This document shows positions 10,637 through 21,251 of a stretch of DNA of 64,000 nt, piece after piece. Below the pieces are notes generated by a model, which was not told the DNA's origin, made no database searches, and saw only the letters and a list, made by a program, of their open reading frames with translations. The position numbers and the translations under genes were made by a program. Source of the stretch: Notospermus geniculatus (taxonomy: Eukaryota > Nemertea > Pilidiophora > Heteronemertea > Lineidae). How positions within the stretch are numbered: the first letter of the stretch is position 1; every line of letters begins with the position of its first letter. Location: the NCBI GenBank assembly GCA_002633025.1, contig NMRB01000072.1, positions 429,981 through 493,980 of the forward strand, read 5' to 3'.

Positions 10637-13600
10637 ATGGCGGACTCCGACGAAGAAGTTGGCGATCAGCACTTAGAAAGCGTCGAAAGAGGAAGCGATC
10701 ATGGTAAATTTAGAGATTTCATGTGGCCAACCTATTACTTGATGTTACCTCCTCTCAGTAAATTGTCAGAACATATGTTTTAGTGAATAGAAACACAGAT
10801 TCTTGACTGTGAATGCGACCAGGTGAACGGTTCTCAATCTCATGATGTCGTTCAGCGGTACTGCGCATGCGCTGAACCTGATGAAGAATGAAATGATGAA
10901 TGACTGTGAAGAAATTTTTTATGCATTGTCATGCTGCAGCTGCTTTGGAGCTGCAGTGAGCTTTACCAGTCAGGCAAAGATGGTTGAAATGAGATGAGTT
11001 GGCCGGCCTAGGGGCCTACTCCCGACGACAACCAATGAATGTCATTGTGCTGATTGTCACGACAGCACAAGATTCCTCGACAAGCAAAAGAAAAAAAGCA
11101 ACAAAATTGCTAAACTTTCATCTGCGACAAATTTTGATGTCGGGCACCAAAACAAAAGAGTTGTTTTCACGCTCGAAGTTATTAAAGTGGAAATAACGTT
11201 AGAAAAGAACTTAAATATGTACCGTAGGTCGCACCGTTCTCATCGCCACATCGTGACGTTAGTTCCTCTGGTTGCCCATTACGTGTACTTGTCAGTCATT
11301 CTTAAATAATCGATTGTGAGTTCTTCTTATACAGGTGGTTCCGGATCAGAAGGAGCAGAAAGCCCAGGTATGTGGGAAGTTCTGACTTAAAGCACTGATA
11401 TTGATAGAATCATTTGTTTTCAGCAGAGATGGAAAATTTGTGTCGCGTTCCATTCTTGTCCACTCACAGAGAGGTGGTTGTAATGTGGTTAATTTTTATT
11501 GGAGTTCTATTGCTGCATTGACTGCGAAGGCAATGAGGAACCGGAGTGCCGTTTATCCCGACAGGTCGGCGCAGCGATCGATGAGACCGAACCGACGTCA
11601 TTGACGTCGTTTTATGTGCTGACGTTGCGTCATGAAAAAATATGCTGTACATTTTTCTACAGGAAAAAATAAGATAAAGACGTTGCCGTTATCGCCATTC
11701 TACCTCTTTATTTTAAGAAAAAAAGCAAAGAAATTGCAGAAATTTTCATCCGCGACAAGATGGTGTAAATTTTAATGTCATTCGACCGAAAAAATAGGGT
11801 TTATTGCACGCCAGAAGTTAATGGAAATGACTTGAAATCACGTTGAAAAAAGAAACTTCGGTCTCATCGATCGCAGCGCCACGTCGTGACGTTAGTTCGT
11901 CCGGTTCCTCATTGCTTGGATGGACATATGATATTACACATTTTGACTTTTTGGGGGGAATCAATGCGGTGATGATTTGATCAAGTGTCCTTTTATTCCA
12001 TAGTTGGCAGCCCAAGAAGTTATCATGGTAGTGACGATGAAGCTGGAACTGGAAGCCATCACAGCCGCCGATCAAATTCTGGTAGTGAGATAGGAAGTCC
12101 ACCAGGGACTCCTGCTGGATCTGATGCTGGAAGTAGAAGTGGATCAGGAGCTAGCCGTGCTAGTTCTGCATCTGGTAGCCCAGTGAGGTCAAGGTCTTAC
12201 AGTCCAAGGTCAGGAAGTCCAGGGTCAGTGCGATCAGGGAGCCCAGCTGGTTCGGTTGGTTCAGGGAGTCCTCCAAGGTCACGATCAGGAAGTCCTCAGT
12301 CAGTTGCATCTGGAAGCCCAGCTCATTCCGCAGGCTCTGGAAGTCCAGCTCGATCTGCTGGGTCCGGTAGTCCTAGATCAGTACAATCTGGCAGTCCTGC
12401 CCACTCAGCTAGGTCAGTTGAGAGCCCTCCCAGATCACCTGGGGTCGGAAGTCCCAGATCAGCTCATTCTGGTAGTCCAAGATCAGTCAGATCTGGAAGT
12501 CCGAGATCAGTTCATTCTGGTAGTCCAAGGTCAGTCAGATCTGGAAGTCCCAGATCCATTCATTCTGGCAGTCCGAGGTCAGTCAGATCTGGAAGTCCAC
12601 AGTCAGCTGGGTCGGGCAGTCCAGCACGGTCCACTGCCTCAGGAAGTCCTGCTCGATCTGCCTCTCCACAACATTCAGCAGCGTCAGGAAGTCCACGTTT
12701 GGATCGTGACGTTGCATCCCCTGCTGGAAGTGATGCTGATTCTGATTCAAGGAGAAAGCGGCCAAGAGAAGAGGATAGTGCATCAGATGATGAGGAAGGT
12801 ATTGAAAGGAAGCGAAAGAAGAAGGCTGTTACGAGTGGTAGTGAGGCTGGAAGTGATAAAGAGGATGATGGTGAGTGAACATATGCCTGTGTATGAACTT
12901 CAGCCAGTTGACAGATTCCTTTCAAAATACACAGACTGTCTGATTGGAAGTTTACTGATCATTTCCCTGATCGGAACTTTGTTGTCCGCTTTGGTGAAAA
13001 AATGTTTATCTCTTATTGAAAGAGAACTGGTGACACTGGCAGATATTCATAAAAGATAGCAAATGCTTTTACTTCAAGTTTTGTAGTACATTTACATTGG
13101 ACTGCGCAATGCCAATCTTAAGTAAAAGCATTTGCTAACTTTTATCAAGAAGCCACTATCTGTGTTGTTGTTGGGGTCAACAAGATCACAGCAATATGAT
13201 ATAGTTTTTCGTTTCAGATGTTGTTGGTGCTACAGCTGATGATCTCTTTGGTGATGCTAGTGACATTAGTTCAGATGATGATGACAAACCAGCGGGGGCA
13301 AGGTCCCGATCACGCTCTCGCTCTCGATCAGGTGATGAACGAATGAGTGGAGATGAGGCTGTCAACCAGGTGAGATGCCATACAGATTCCATTGAAACAT
13401 AAATGCCTGTCAGCTCTGAGGTTCCAGGTTGAATCCCGGGGTTGTGTCTAGTCTTCATGTTCCGTGATAGAGAAGGCAACCCTCTGAGACAATGCAAGTT
13501 TTCTGGGCACTCCCATTTCTTCCTGCTGTATAACAAATTTGCCCAATAATCCCTTACAAGGCACTCAGCTGTCATTTCAGTTTGTCTCATGATAATTGAA

Positions 13601-16600
13601 TGTTTTATCCTTTGTTTAGCAGCACCCTTTGATAGACGATGAAGAGGAGGAAGAGCAAGGGCCAGCTCCTGAGACACGCATTGAGGTGGAAATCCCACGG
13701 ATAAATGCCAATCTTGGGAAAAACTTGCATTATGTGAAACTGCCAAATTTCCTCAGTGTAGAAACCAGGTAGGTAGGAGTTTCATGTTAGCCTTCATGTT
13801 ATGCGTTTGATACACAGAGAGCAGCAACATAAACCTTGGGCATGAAAGTGCTGATAACTGTATGATGTACCAGTAGAGCAAGGCCATCTGCTATGCCAGT
13901 CTGTGGGCTTTGGTGATATGTAGGGCAAAGACTGGCAAATGCAGTGTTTTCTGGCAAGATTTGTCTTTTGCAGACCATTTGACCCATCATATTATGAAGA
14001 TGAGATAGATGAAGATGAGGTCTTGGATGAAGAGGGACGAACTAGGATGAAATTGAAGGTGAATATTCATTTTCACCTGTGTCATATGAAGTCTGTATAT
14101 CATTTTTGGGCTACTTTTCTGTTTATCAAAGAAACGTTTTGCTTTGTACATGTACTATGGTCTTTGTATTGCCACATGTCTGGGTATGTGTAGATGCTGT
14201 GAGTAATAGTTTTCATTTATATATCTACCGGTAGGTTGAAAATACAATAAGATGGAGATACAAAAAGGATGAGTGGGGTAACGATGCATTTGAGCAAGAT
14301 GGGACTCCGGCAAAAGAGAGTAACGCTAGGGTTGTACGATGGTCGGACGGAAGGTAGGTAGGAGTCTCGGGTCTAGATAATTCATGAAATTACTCTGTGT
14401 GCTGTGGTATCCGTTGAAAGTGTTCTTGGGAAAAGTGATGCTGAACTTCTGCAATGTTTCATATCACCCGAAGAGTCGGAATCGCACTGATGACAGTTTT
14501 TGATGAGTTTCCAGTTTTAGAAAATCGAATGCCTTATGAGTACCCAAAAGCCCCAGAATTGTCCAGTTCTGCAGGCCTTGTCTTCTGAGGCGAGCAAAAA
14601 ACTGCTCGCCTGAGAACAGTAGAAAACTCCATTGTTCTCAGGCTAGCAGTTTTTCGCTCACCCCAGAAGACAAGGCCTGGTACTGAGGAGGTCTTTTGCT
14701 GATGCACGTTTCTGTGGGGGACTTCCCCTGATGCCACCCGCTGCTGACGTTGTTGTCTTATAAATGGCATAGTACGTACATTCAACAGGTTCAGGTTTGA
14801 AATCTCTAACTTGCCTCATCTTGCAGCATGTCCCTCAACCTTGGTAATGAAGTGTTCGACATACACACCATGTTGATACAAGGAGATTACAATCATTTGT
14901 TCATACGGCAAGGTACAGGTCTGCAAGGACAGGCGGTTTTCAAGACAAAGCTTACATTCAGGTGGGTATCAGTTCTGGTGATCTGCTTCAGTTCTGACAC
15001 AAGTGGGTTCAATATCCAGTCTGCAGTAAACAACAAGAGTATTGTTCACACTTAGTATTCAATGAACCTTACTAACCATCACAGGCTGGTCAAACCAGGC
15101 TGGATATGTTTGTAATGTACCATTTCTTGAATTTCTAGTGCATGCCATTTACATGTACTTTGTGTACCGGTAACTCTTCCCTAGTACCGGTAATTCTTAC
15201 TTTTGGTGTGCTGTGGGTGCCTTCTCTAATCATAACTGTCTTTTGCAGGCCACATTCCACCGACTCCTTCACACACAGGAAGATGACGCTGTCCATGGCC
15301 GACCGTGCCACAAAGACTCAGAAGATTCGAGTTCTGCCCATCGCTGGCAAAGATCCTGAGGCCCATAAGACTGAAATGATCAAAGTAGGATTTCTGCCTT
15401 TTATTCGTGCTCTGTCATTGTGACTGGTTTAGCTAAATGAATCCTTTGGCAAGCGTTTTGAGAATCTTGAAATTTCCCAGTCCTGGTCTTCATGTTGTCA
15501 AATCCAACTGAGAAGCCTGTACTGCCTCTCAGCAGAGCAATATGTGTGAAGTCCTTCCAGCATCCAAACTAAGGCGAAGTCGGACTGAATTCCAACATGG
15601 TTGTAATAATATCTATTTGTAGAAAGAGGAAGAGAGACTGAGGGCATCGATCAAACGTGAAAGTCAGCAAAGACGAGTGCGTGAGAAGGCTCATTCACGA
15701 AAAAAAGGGCACAATGGCGCCCCCTTTTGGCGGCATGGCGCGGCGCCACTCTAAAATGGCCTAGATATAACACTGTCTGACACAAGTGGGTTCAATATCC
15801 AGTCTGCAGTAAACAACAAGAATATTGTTCACACTTAGTATTCAATGAACCTTACTAATCATCACAGGCTGGTCAAGTTTGTAATGTACCATTTCTTGAA
15901 TTTCTAGTACATACCATTTACTTTGTGTACTGGTAACTCTTCCTAGTAATTCTTACTTTTGGTGTGCCGTGGGTGCCTTCTCTAATCATAACTGTCTTTT
16001 GCAGGCCACATTCCACCGACTCCTTCACACATAGGAAGATGACGCTGTCCATGGCTGACCGTGCCACAAAGACTCAGAAGATTCGAGTTCTGCCCATCGC
16101 TGGCAAAGATCCTGAGGCCCATAAGACTGAAATGATCAAAGTAGGATTTCTGCCTTTTATTCGTGCTTTGTCATTTTGACTGGTTAACTAAACGAATCTT
16201 TTGGCAAGCGTTTTGAGAATCTTGAAATTTCCCAGTCCTGGTCTTTACGTTGTCAAATCCAACTGAGAAGCCTGTGCTGCCTCTTAGTCAGCAGAGCAAT
16301 ATGTGTGAAGTCCTTCCAGCATCCAAACTATGTCGAAGTTGGACTGAATTCCAACATGGTCGTAATATATGTTTGCAATATCTATTTGTAGAAAGAGGAA
16401 GAGAGACTGAGGGCATCGATCAAACGTGAAAGTCAGCAAAGACGAGTGCGTGAGAAGGCTCATTCACGGGGGCTCAGCACAGGTTATCTGGAAGGTGCGT
16501 ACTTTGTTTTATTCAGCAAAAGGACTTCTCTCATCAAGCACCTCCTTCATGAGGTATTATGCGGCCATTTCCTTGTTAGGCCTACGATGTATGGTCACAA

Positions 16601-19600
16601 AAGTTTATCTTTAAGACTGTGTTTTTCAGGTGAAGAAGATGAGGACGATGAAGGTGCCATCTCACTGTCAGCAATTAAGAAGCAATTCAAACCTGGACAA
16701 AAATGTAAGAGTATGACGAACCGCCCATATGCTAATGCAAGTATGATGAATGGTTGCTCTGTTCATCATACTTGCATTAATAGTGCAGTCCATGTGTTTC
16801 CTTGTAAATCATCTCTGGGCTGCGTATCTCACTACTTCCACTCTTTCCTCATTATAGCGACAAGGCCAAATATCTATTCATCAGACAGTGACTCAGAATC
16901 TGATGATGCTGGACGGACGAAGCGACTAATGAAAGCGAAGAAAATAGTCGAGAGTGATGAAGAGGTATGTTCATTTTGACTGATGCACACACATTGTTTG
17001 AAATAAACAGGGTATTTGTCACATTTATGTGTCTCCTCACCCGAGTTGGAAATCTGAAATATCGAGTACCGGGTATGTAAAGAATTGTGAAGATCAACTT
17101 AATGGAAGGTCTCAATGGGGACCCTAGCCGACTTCCTCAATAGGTGTCACTAGGTGAAACTATTGAAATGAAACAGACATCCCGGTCCTGATCAATTTCC
17201 CACACAAAACGCACCCATTGTATAGGACCTAGTTTCTGTGTGCTGCCCTCTATCGTAGCTAGGATCCCCATTGTGCGATTTATTCCTTTGTCAACTGTTC
17301 CTGGGTCTTTGCAGTTGGCGAACGAATACATGTATGTCTAGCCAAGTGCCTACAAAGTGCAAGTGTAGGCCCAGTGGTTGTTGCCAAGGAAAATTATTCA
17401 TGCTGCATTGCATACCAAAACCATGTAGACTCGCCCGTATTTCTAAACCTGATGTATGAACTGATCCCCAACCCCCACCACCTCCAGTCTATGAGCTCCT
17501 CTCAGGCTTACTGAGAAACCCCTACACCAAGTGCTATCATTTACAGTCAGCTCACCCTAGACTGAAGGTAAGGTCTCTTATAACCTCAAAGGTCGCTCAT
17601 TGTTCCCGTATCTTGGTAATGCATTGCATGTGCTGTAGATTTCTTTCATTGAGTTGAGTCGCTGAAGCACCAAGTCAATCTGGCAGCCATCCCACGATAG
17701 CTGTCCTTGAACAAGTTTTCCATTGTCTAGAAATGTCATGTCTTTTGACATCTCCTGATAGCAAATGGCAGTATATACCCCTGTTGCATTGACTCCTTGA
17801 TCCATAATCTCATGTTTCTCTCTCATTGATTTGCTTTTGAGTGAAGCTCCTTTTTATTTTGTCATTTCCTTTCAAGTTCATTGTGCATGCTGTTAAAATC
17901 TTGTAAAAATGTACACATGTATTCTGGTCAATGCATGTTGATCAGGTTGTTGAGTCCATGTGCAGTGATGTACATGTACATGTAACCAGATGACAAAGAG
18001 GTCATAATTGAGTATTGGGAGCCATCTGGTTGGCCATGAGGTGGAGCACCCAAAATATCCATCCAGTCCTGTATCAAGCTCCAGTACCACATACATTTTG
18101 TGTGCAATGATGAAGGGGAGAGCGCTAAGAACCTCGGTTATTCTCGAGATGAAAGTATGAGTGAGTGACCATATCCAAACTTCTAGGATTCGACTGGACA
18201 ACAGTGTCGACCAAATGTTTCCTGAAATATAACCTCCCACAGTGAAAATAGGCCATCGTGTAATGGCATCTTGCCCTGACAAGTGTTTTAGTCACTCCTT
18301 ACGCTCGGAGAGTATTGACCATAGGCCTTGATTAATCGTGCTTCAGTAAGTTGTAGTTCATAAACGAATCGATTTTTTCCAGGACTCCGACACTGATATG
18401 AAAAAGAAGCGAGCTCGTGCCCTCGACAGTGATGAAGAGGATGAGGGGGATCAGGGGGCTCAGCACAGGTTATCTGGAAGGTGCGTACTTTGTTTTATTC
18501 AGCAAAAGGACTTCTCTCATCAAGCACCTCCTTCATGAGGTATTATGCGGCCATTTCCTTGTTAGGCCTACGATGTATGGTCACAAAAGTTTATCTTTAA
18601 GACTGTGTTTTTCAGGTGAAGAAGATGAGGACGATGAAGGTGCCATCTCACTGTCAGCAATTAAGAAGCAATTCAAACCTGGACAAAAATGTAAGAGTAT
18701 GACGAACCGCCCATATGCTAATGCAAGTATGATGAATGGTTGCTCTGTTCATCATACTTGCATTAATAGTGCAGTCCATGTGTTTCCTTGTAAATCATCT
18801 CTGGGCTGCGTATCTCACTACTTCCACTCTTTCCTCATTATAGCGACAAGGCCAAATATCTATTCATCAGACAGTGACTCAGAATCTGATGATGCTGGAC
18901 GGACGAAGCGACTAATGAAAGCGAAGAAAATAGTCGAGAGTGATGAAGAGGTATGTTCATTTTGACTGATGCACACACATTGTTTGAAATAAACAGGGTA
19001 TTTGTCACATTTATGTGTCTCCTCACCCGAGTTGGAAATCTGAAATATCGAGTACCGGGTATGTAAAGAATTGTGAAGATCAACTTAATAGAAGGTCTCA
19101 ATGGGTCCCTAGCCGACTTCCTCAATAGGTGTCACTAGGTGAAACTGTTGAAATGAAACAGACATCCTGGTCCTGATCAATTTCCCACACAAAACGCACC
19201 CATTGTATAGGACCTGGTTTCTGTGTGCTGCCCTCTATCGTAGCTAGGATCCCCATTGTGCGATTTATTCCTTTGTCAACTGTTCCTGGGTCTTTGCAGT
19301 TGGCGAACGAATACATGTACATGTATGTCTAGCCAAGTGCCTACAAAGTGCAAGTGTAGGCCCAGTGGTTGTTGCCAAGGAAAATTATTCATGCTGCATT
19401 ACATACCAAAACCATGTAGACTCGCCCGTATTTCTAAACCTGATGTATGAACTGATCCCCAACCCCCACCACCTCCAGTCTATGAGCTCCTCTCAGGCTT
19501 ACTGAGAAACCCCTACACCAAGTGCTATCATTTACAGTCAGCTCACCCTAGACTGAAGGTAAGGTCTCTTATAACTTCAAAGGTCGCTCATTGTTCCCGT

Positions 19601-20548
19601 ATCTTGGTAATGCATTGCATGTGCTGTAGATTTCTTTCATTGAGTTGAGTCGCTGAAGCACCAAGTCATCTGGCAGCCATCCCACGATAGCTGTCCTTGA
19701 ACAAGTTTTCCATTGTCTAGAAATGTCATGTCTTTTGACATCTCCTGATAGCAAATGGTAGTATATACCCCATAGTCATGTTGCATTGACTCCTTGATCC
19801 ATAATCTCATGTTTCTCTCTCATTGATTTGCTTTTGAGTGAAGCTCCTTTTTTATTTCGTCATTTCCTTTCAAGTTCATTGTGCATGCTGTTAAAATCTT
19901 GTAAAAATGTACACATGTATTCTGGTCAATGCATGTTGATCAGGTTGTTGAGTTCATGTGCAGTGATGTACATGTACATGTAACCAGATGACAAAGAGGT
20001 CATAATTGAGTATTGGGAGCCATCTGGTTGGCCATGAGGTGAAGCACCCAAAATATCCATCCAGTCCTGTATCAAGCTCCAGTACCACATACATTTTGTG
20101 TACAATGATGAAGGGGAGAGCGCTAAGAACCTCGGTTATTCTCGAGATGAAAGTATGAGTGAGTGACCATATCCAAACTTCTAGGATTCGACTGGACAAC
20201 AGTGTCGACCAAATGTTTCCTGAAATATAACCTCCCACAGTGAAAATAGGCCATCGTGTAATGGCATCTTGCCCTGACAAGTGTTTTAGTCACTCCTTAC
20301 GCTCGGAGAGTATTGACCATAGGCCTTGATTAATCGTGCTTCAGTAAGTTGTAGTTCATAAACGAATCGATTTTTTCCAGGACTCCGACACTGATATGAA
20401 AAAGAAGCGAGCTCGTGCCCTCGACAGTGATGAAGAGGATGAGGGGGATCAAAAGGAAGCTGCATCTGGAGGGGAATCAGGAGGGTCAGCTCCAGGATCA
20501 CCAGCAAGGAGTGGAACACCTGCATCAGCTGCATCGGATAGTGACTGA
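10637..20548 (+). CDS. LEO1: LEO1, PAF1-complex subunit, thirteen coding exons
   Basis: Subunit of the PAF1 complex, which travels with RNA polymerase II and supports elongation and histone modification in the nucleus. Exons: 10637-10703, 11335-11367, 12004-12870, 13218-13369, 13620-13768, 13974-14058, 14235-14353, 14827-14961, 16005-16140 (or its copy 15249-15384), 16392-16494, 16630-16704, 16858-16964, 20381-20548. Phases close, giving 731 residues (human 666). Residues about 34-320 are a Ser/Pro/Arg-rich disordered region with tandem [13 protein letters not shown] repeats. The Leo1 core at about 397-590 contains [56 protein letters not shown] and [10 protein letters not shown]. The helical [18 protein letters not shown] segment and an acidic/lysine-rich tail follow. 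TAGCAG at 13617-13622 offers two acceptors one codon apart. Extra exon copies at 15249, 15623, 18383, 18616 and 18844 are treated as duplicates. Confidence 0.94.
12445..12610 (+). repeat. Coding minisatellite in LEO1 exon 3
   Basis: An approximately 48-base unit encoding [16 protein letters not shown] is repeated about three and a half times with few changes, within a longer run of degenerate GSP(R/A)S units from about 12180 to 12700. Ser-Pro dipeptides are spaced every 6-10 residues. The high identity of the 48-base units suggests recent expansion by slippage or unequal exchange. Confidence 0.85.
13049..13146. repeat. MITE with AAGTAAAAGCATTTGCT ends, copy 1
   Basis: About 98 bp with inverted ends: AGCAAATGCTTTTACTT (13058-13074) and its exact complement (13120-13136), extended by the near-complementary TCATAAAAGAT and ACTTTTATCA. 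It lies in LEO1 intron 3. Two further copies of the same size, with somewhat different ends, lie at 35728-35827 and 36133-36232. Confidence 0.85.
14572..14679. repeat. Foldback element in LEO1 intron 7
   Basis: About 108 bp with ends CAGGCCTTGTCTTCTG and CAGAAGACAAGGCCTG, exact complements. Secondary arms inside are CGAGCAAAAAACTGCTCGCC and its relatives. No coding content. Confidence 0.85.
14993..15699 (+). pseudogene. Broken extra copy of LEO1 exons 9 and 10
   Basis: Matches 15776-16468. It repeats exon 9 as 15249-15384, intact, and the start of exon 10 at 15623. After codons for REKAHSR the sequence switches at 15700 to unrelated DNA (aaaaaaagggcacaatggcg...) and reaches a stop within about 20 codons. 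Exon 9 is 136 bases, so splicing both copies would shift the frame. The unrelated 76 bases at 15700-15775 bridge the two copies. It is either an unmerged haplotype or a failed duplication. Confidence 0.85.
16468..18453 (+). repeat. Tandem unit 1 of the LEO1 exon 10-13 duplication
   Basis: About 1,986 bp, nearly identical to 18454-20451. It holds the end of exon 10, exons 11 (16630-16704) and 12 (16858-16964), and a copy of exon 13 at 18383-18480. The exon 13 copy reads into a repeated exon 10 end and leaves a two-base overhang, whereas the next exon needs one, so a transcript through both units is out of frame. The repeat is joined through a shared run of five G. A 47-bp hairpin with 18-bp arms (TAATGCAAGTATGATGAA) lies in each unit at 16733-16779 and 18717-18763. 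Confidence 0.88.
18454..20451 (+). repeat. Tandem unit 2 of the LEO1 exon 10-13 duplication
   Basis: Second unit, with exon copies at 18616-18690 and 18844-18950 and the true terminal exon from 20381. It differs from unit 1 by scattered substitutions and small indels (for example an extra ACATGT at 19318). It continues beyond the repeat into the genuine C-terminal codons and stop at 20548. Confidence 0.88.
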
Positions 20549-21251
20549 GAGGAAGAGACTTCAGTTTCATGACACACAGAATGATCACTGTCCAAGCTGC
20601 AGCTTCGAGGTTGCCAGCACAGTGAGGGTAATGTGATGATCCTGTGCATTTAATTCTGTGGAAGAGCTAGTGACTTTGTCAAAATCTTTGTAAATATTGT
20701 CCCGAAGTGTTTTCTTAAGTAATGTAGTGAAATTCTGTGGTTCATGTGTGCCTTTTTACTGGAATTCTGACTTGAGGGGTTAATATCTTAACAGATGACG
20801 CCCCTGCCAATTTGGTGAGATGAGAATGAGTTTCATCATGCAACACGGACCGGGGAATGTCCAGGTGGTATGAAAACCACTGATCAGAAGCTTATAGTCT
20901 CACTTAGTCAAGTAACAACCAGACTTCTTAGTCTAAAGCTAGTGTTTATTGCCTACCAGTTTCACTGGACGAATAACAGAACATAATATCATTATATTCC
21001 CACTATATACAATCATAAACCAGGCAGTTAGTGTATTACATACCGTACATACATATCAATAAAACGCGAGACCACAAATTGATCGTTCAATTTTCTTACT
21101 GTACATGTATACCAGATACACATCACAAATATAAAATCCTTGTTTTAGAAGTGAACATCCCTCTTTGCATGTCTTGGTCCCTAAATGATCTCAATAGAGA
21201 GAAAATCGACAGCAAATTCTGAATATACCCACTACTGTCTTCTTCCATGTG
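20549..21251. other. Convergent 3' ends of LEO1 and PIGB
   Basis: No coding sequence. A plus-strand AATAAA at about 21058-21063 could end LEO1. A minus-strand AATAAA (TTTATT at 20945-20950) could end PIGB. If both are used, the 3' untranslated regions overlap by roughly 100 bases. Overlap is an inference from signals only. Confidence 0.45.

Noticed and set aside
12256-13059. Long plus-strand open frame (267 codons) overlapping LEO1 exon 3
   Set aside because: It is the second frame of the repetitive Ser-Pro coding tract. Its low-complexity composition follows from the repeat, and it crosses the exon 3 donor.
13400-13480. B-box-like GGTTGAATCCCG suggesting another SINE
   Set aside because: No A box at the right distance and no flanking direct repeats.
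13186-13746. Minus-strand open frame of 186 codons
   Set aside because: It is antisense to LEO1 exons 4 and 5, which have conserved protein and splice sites; no homology is recognisable.
16446-16979. 177-codon open frame spanning LEO1 exons 10-12
   Set aside because: It is a read-through of exons and introns. The conserved protein requires the splices at 16494/16630 and 16704/16858.
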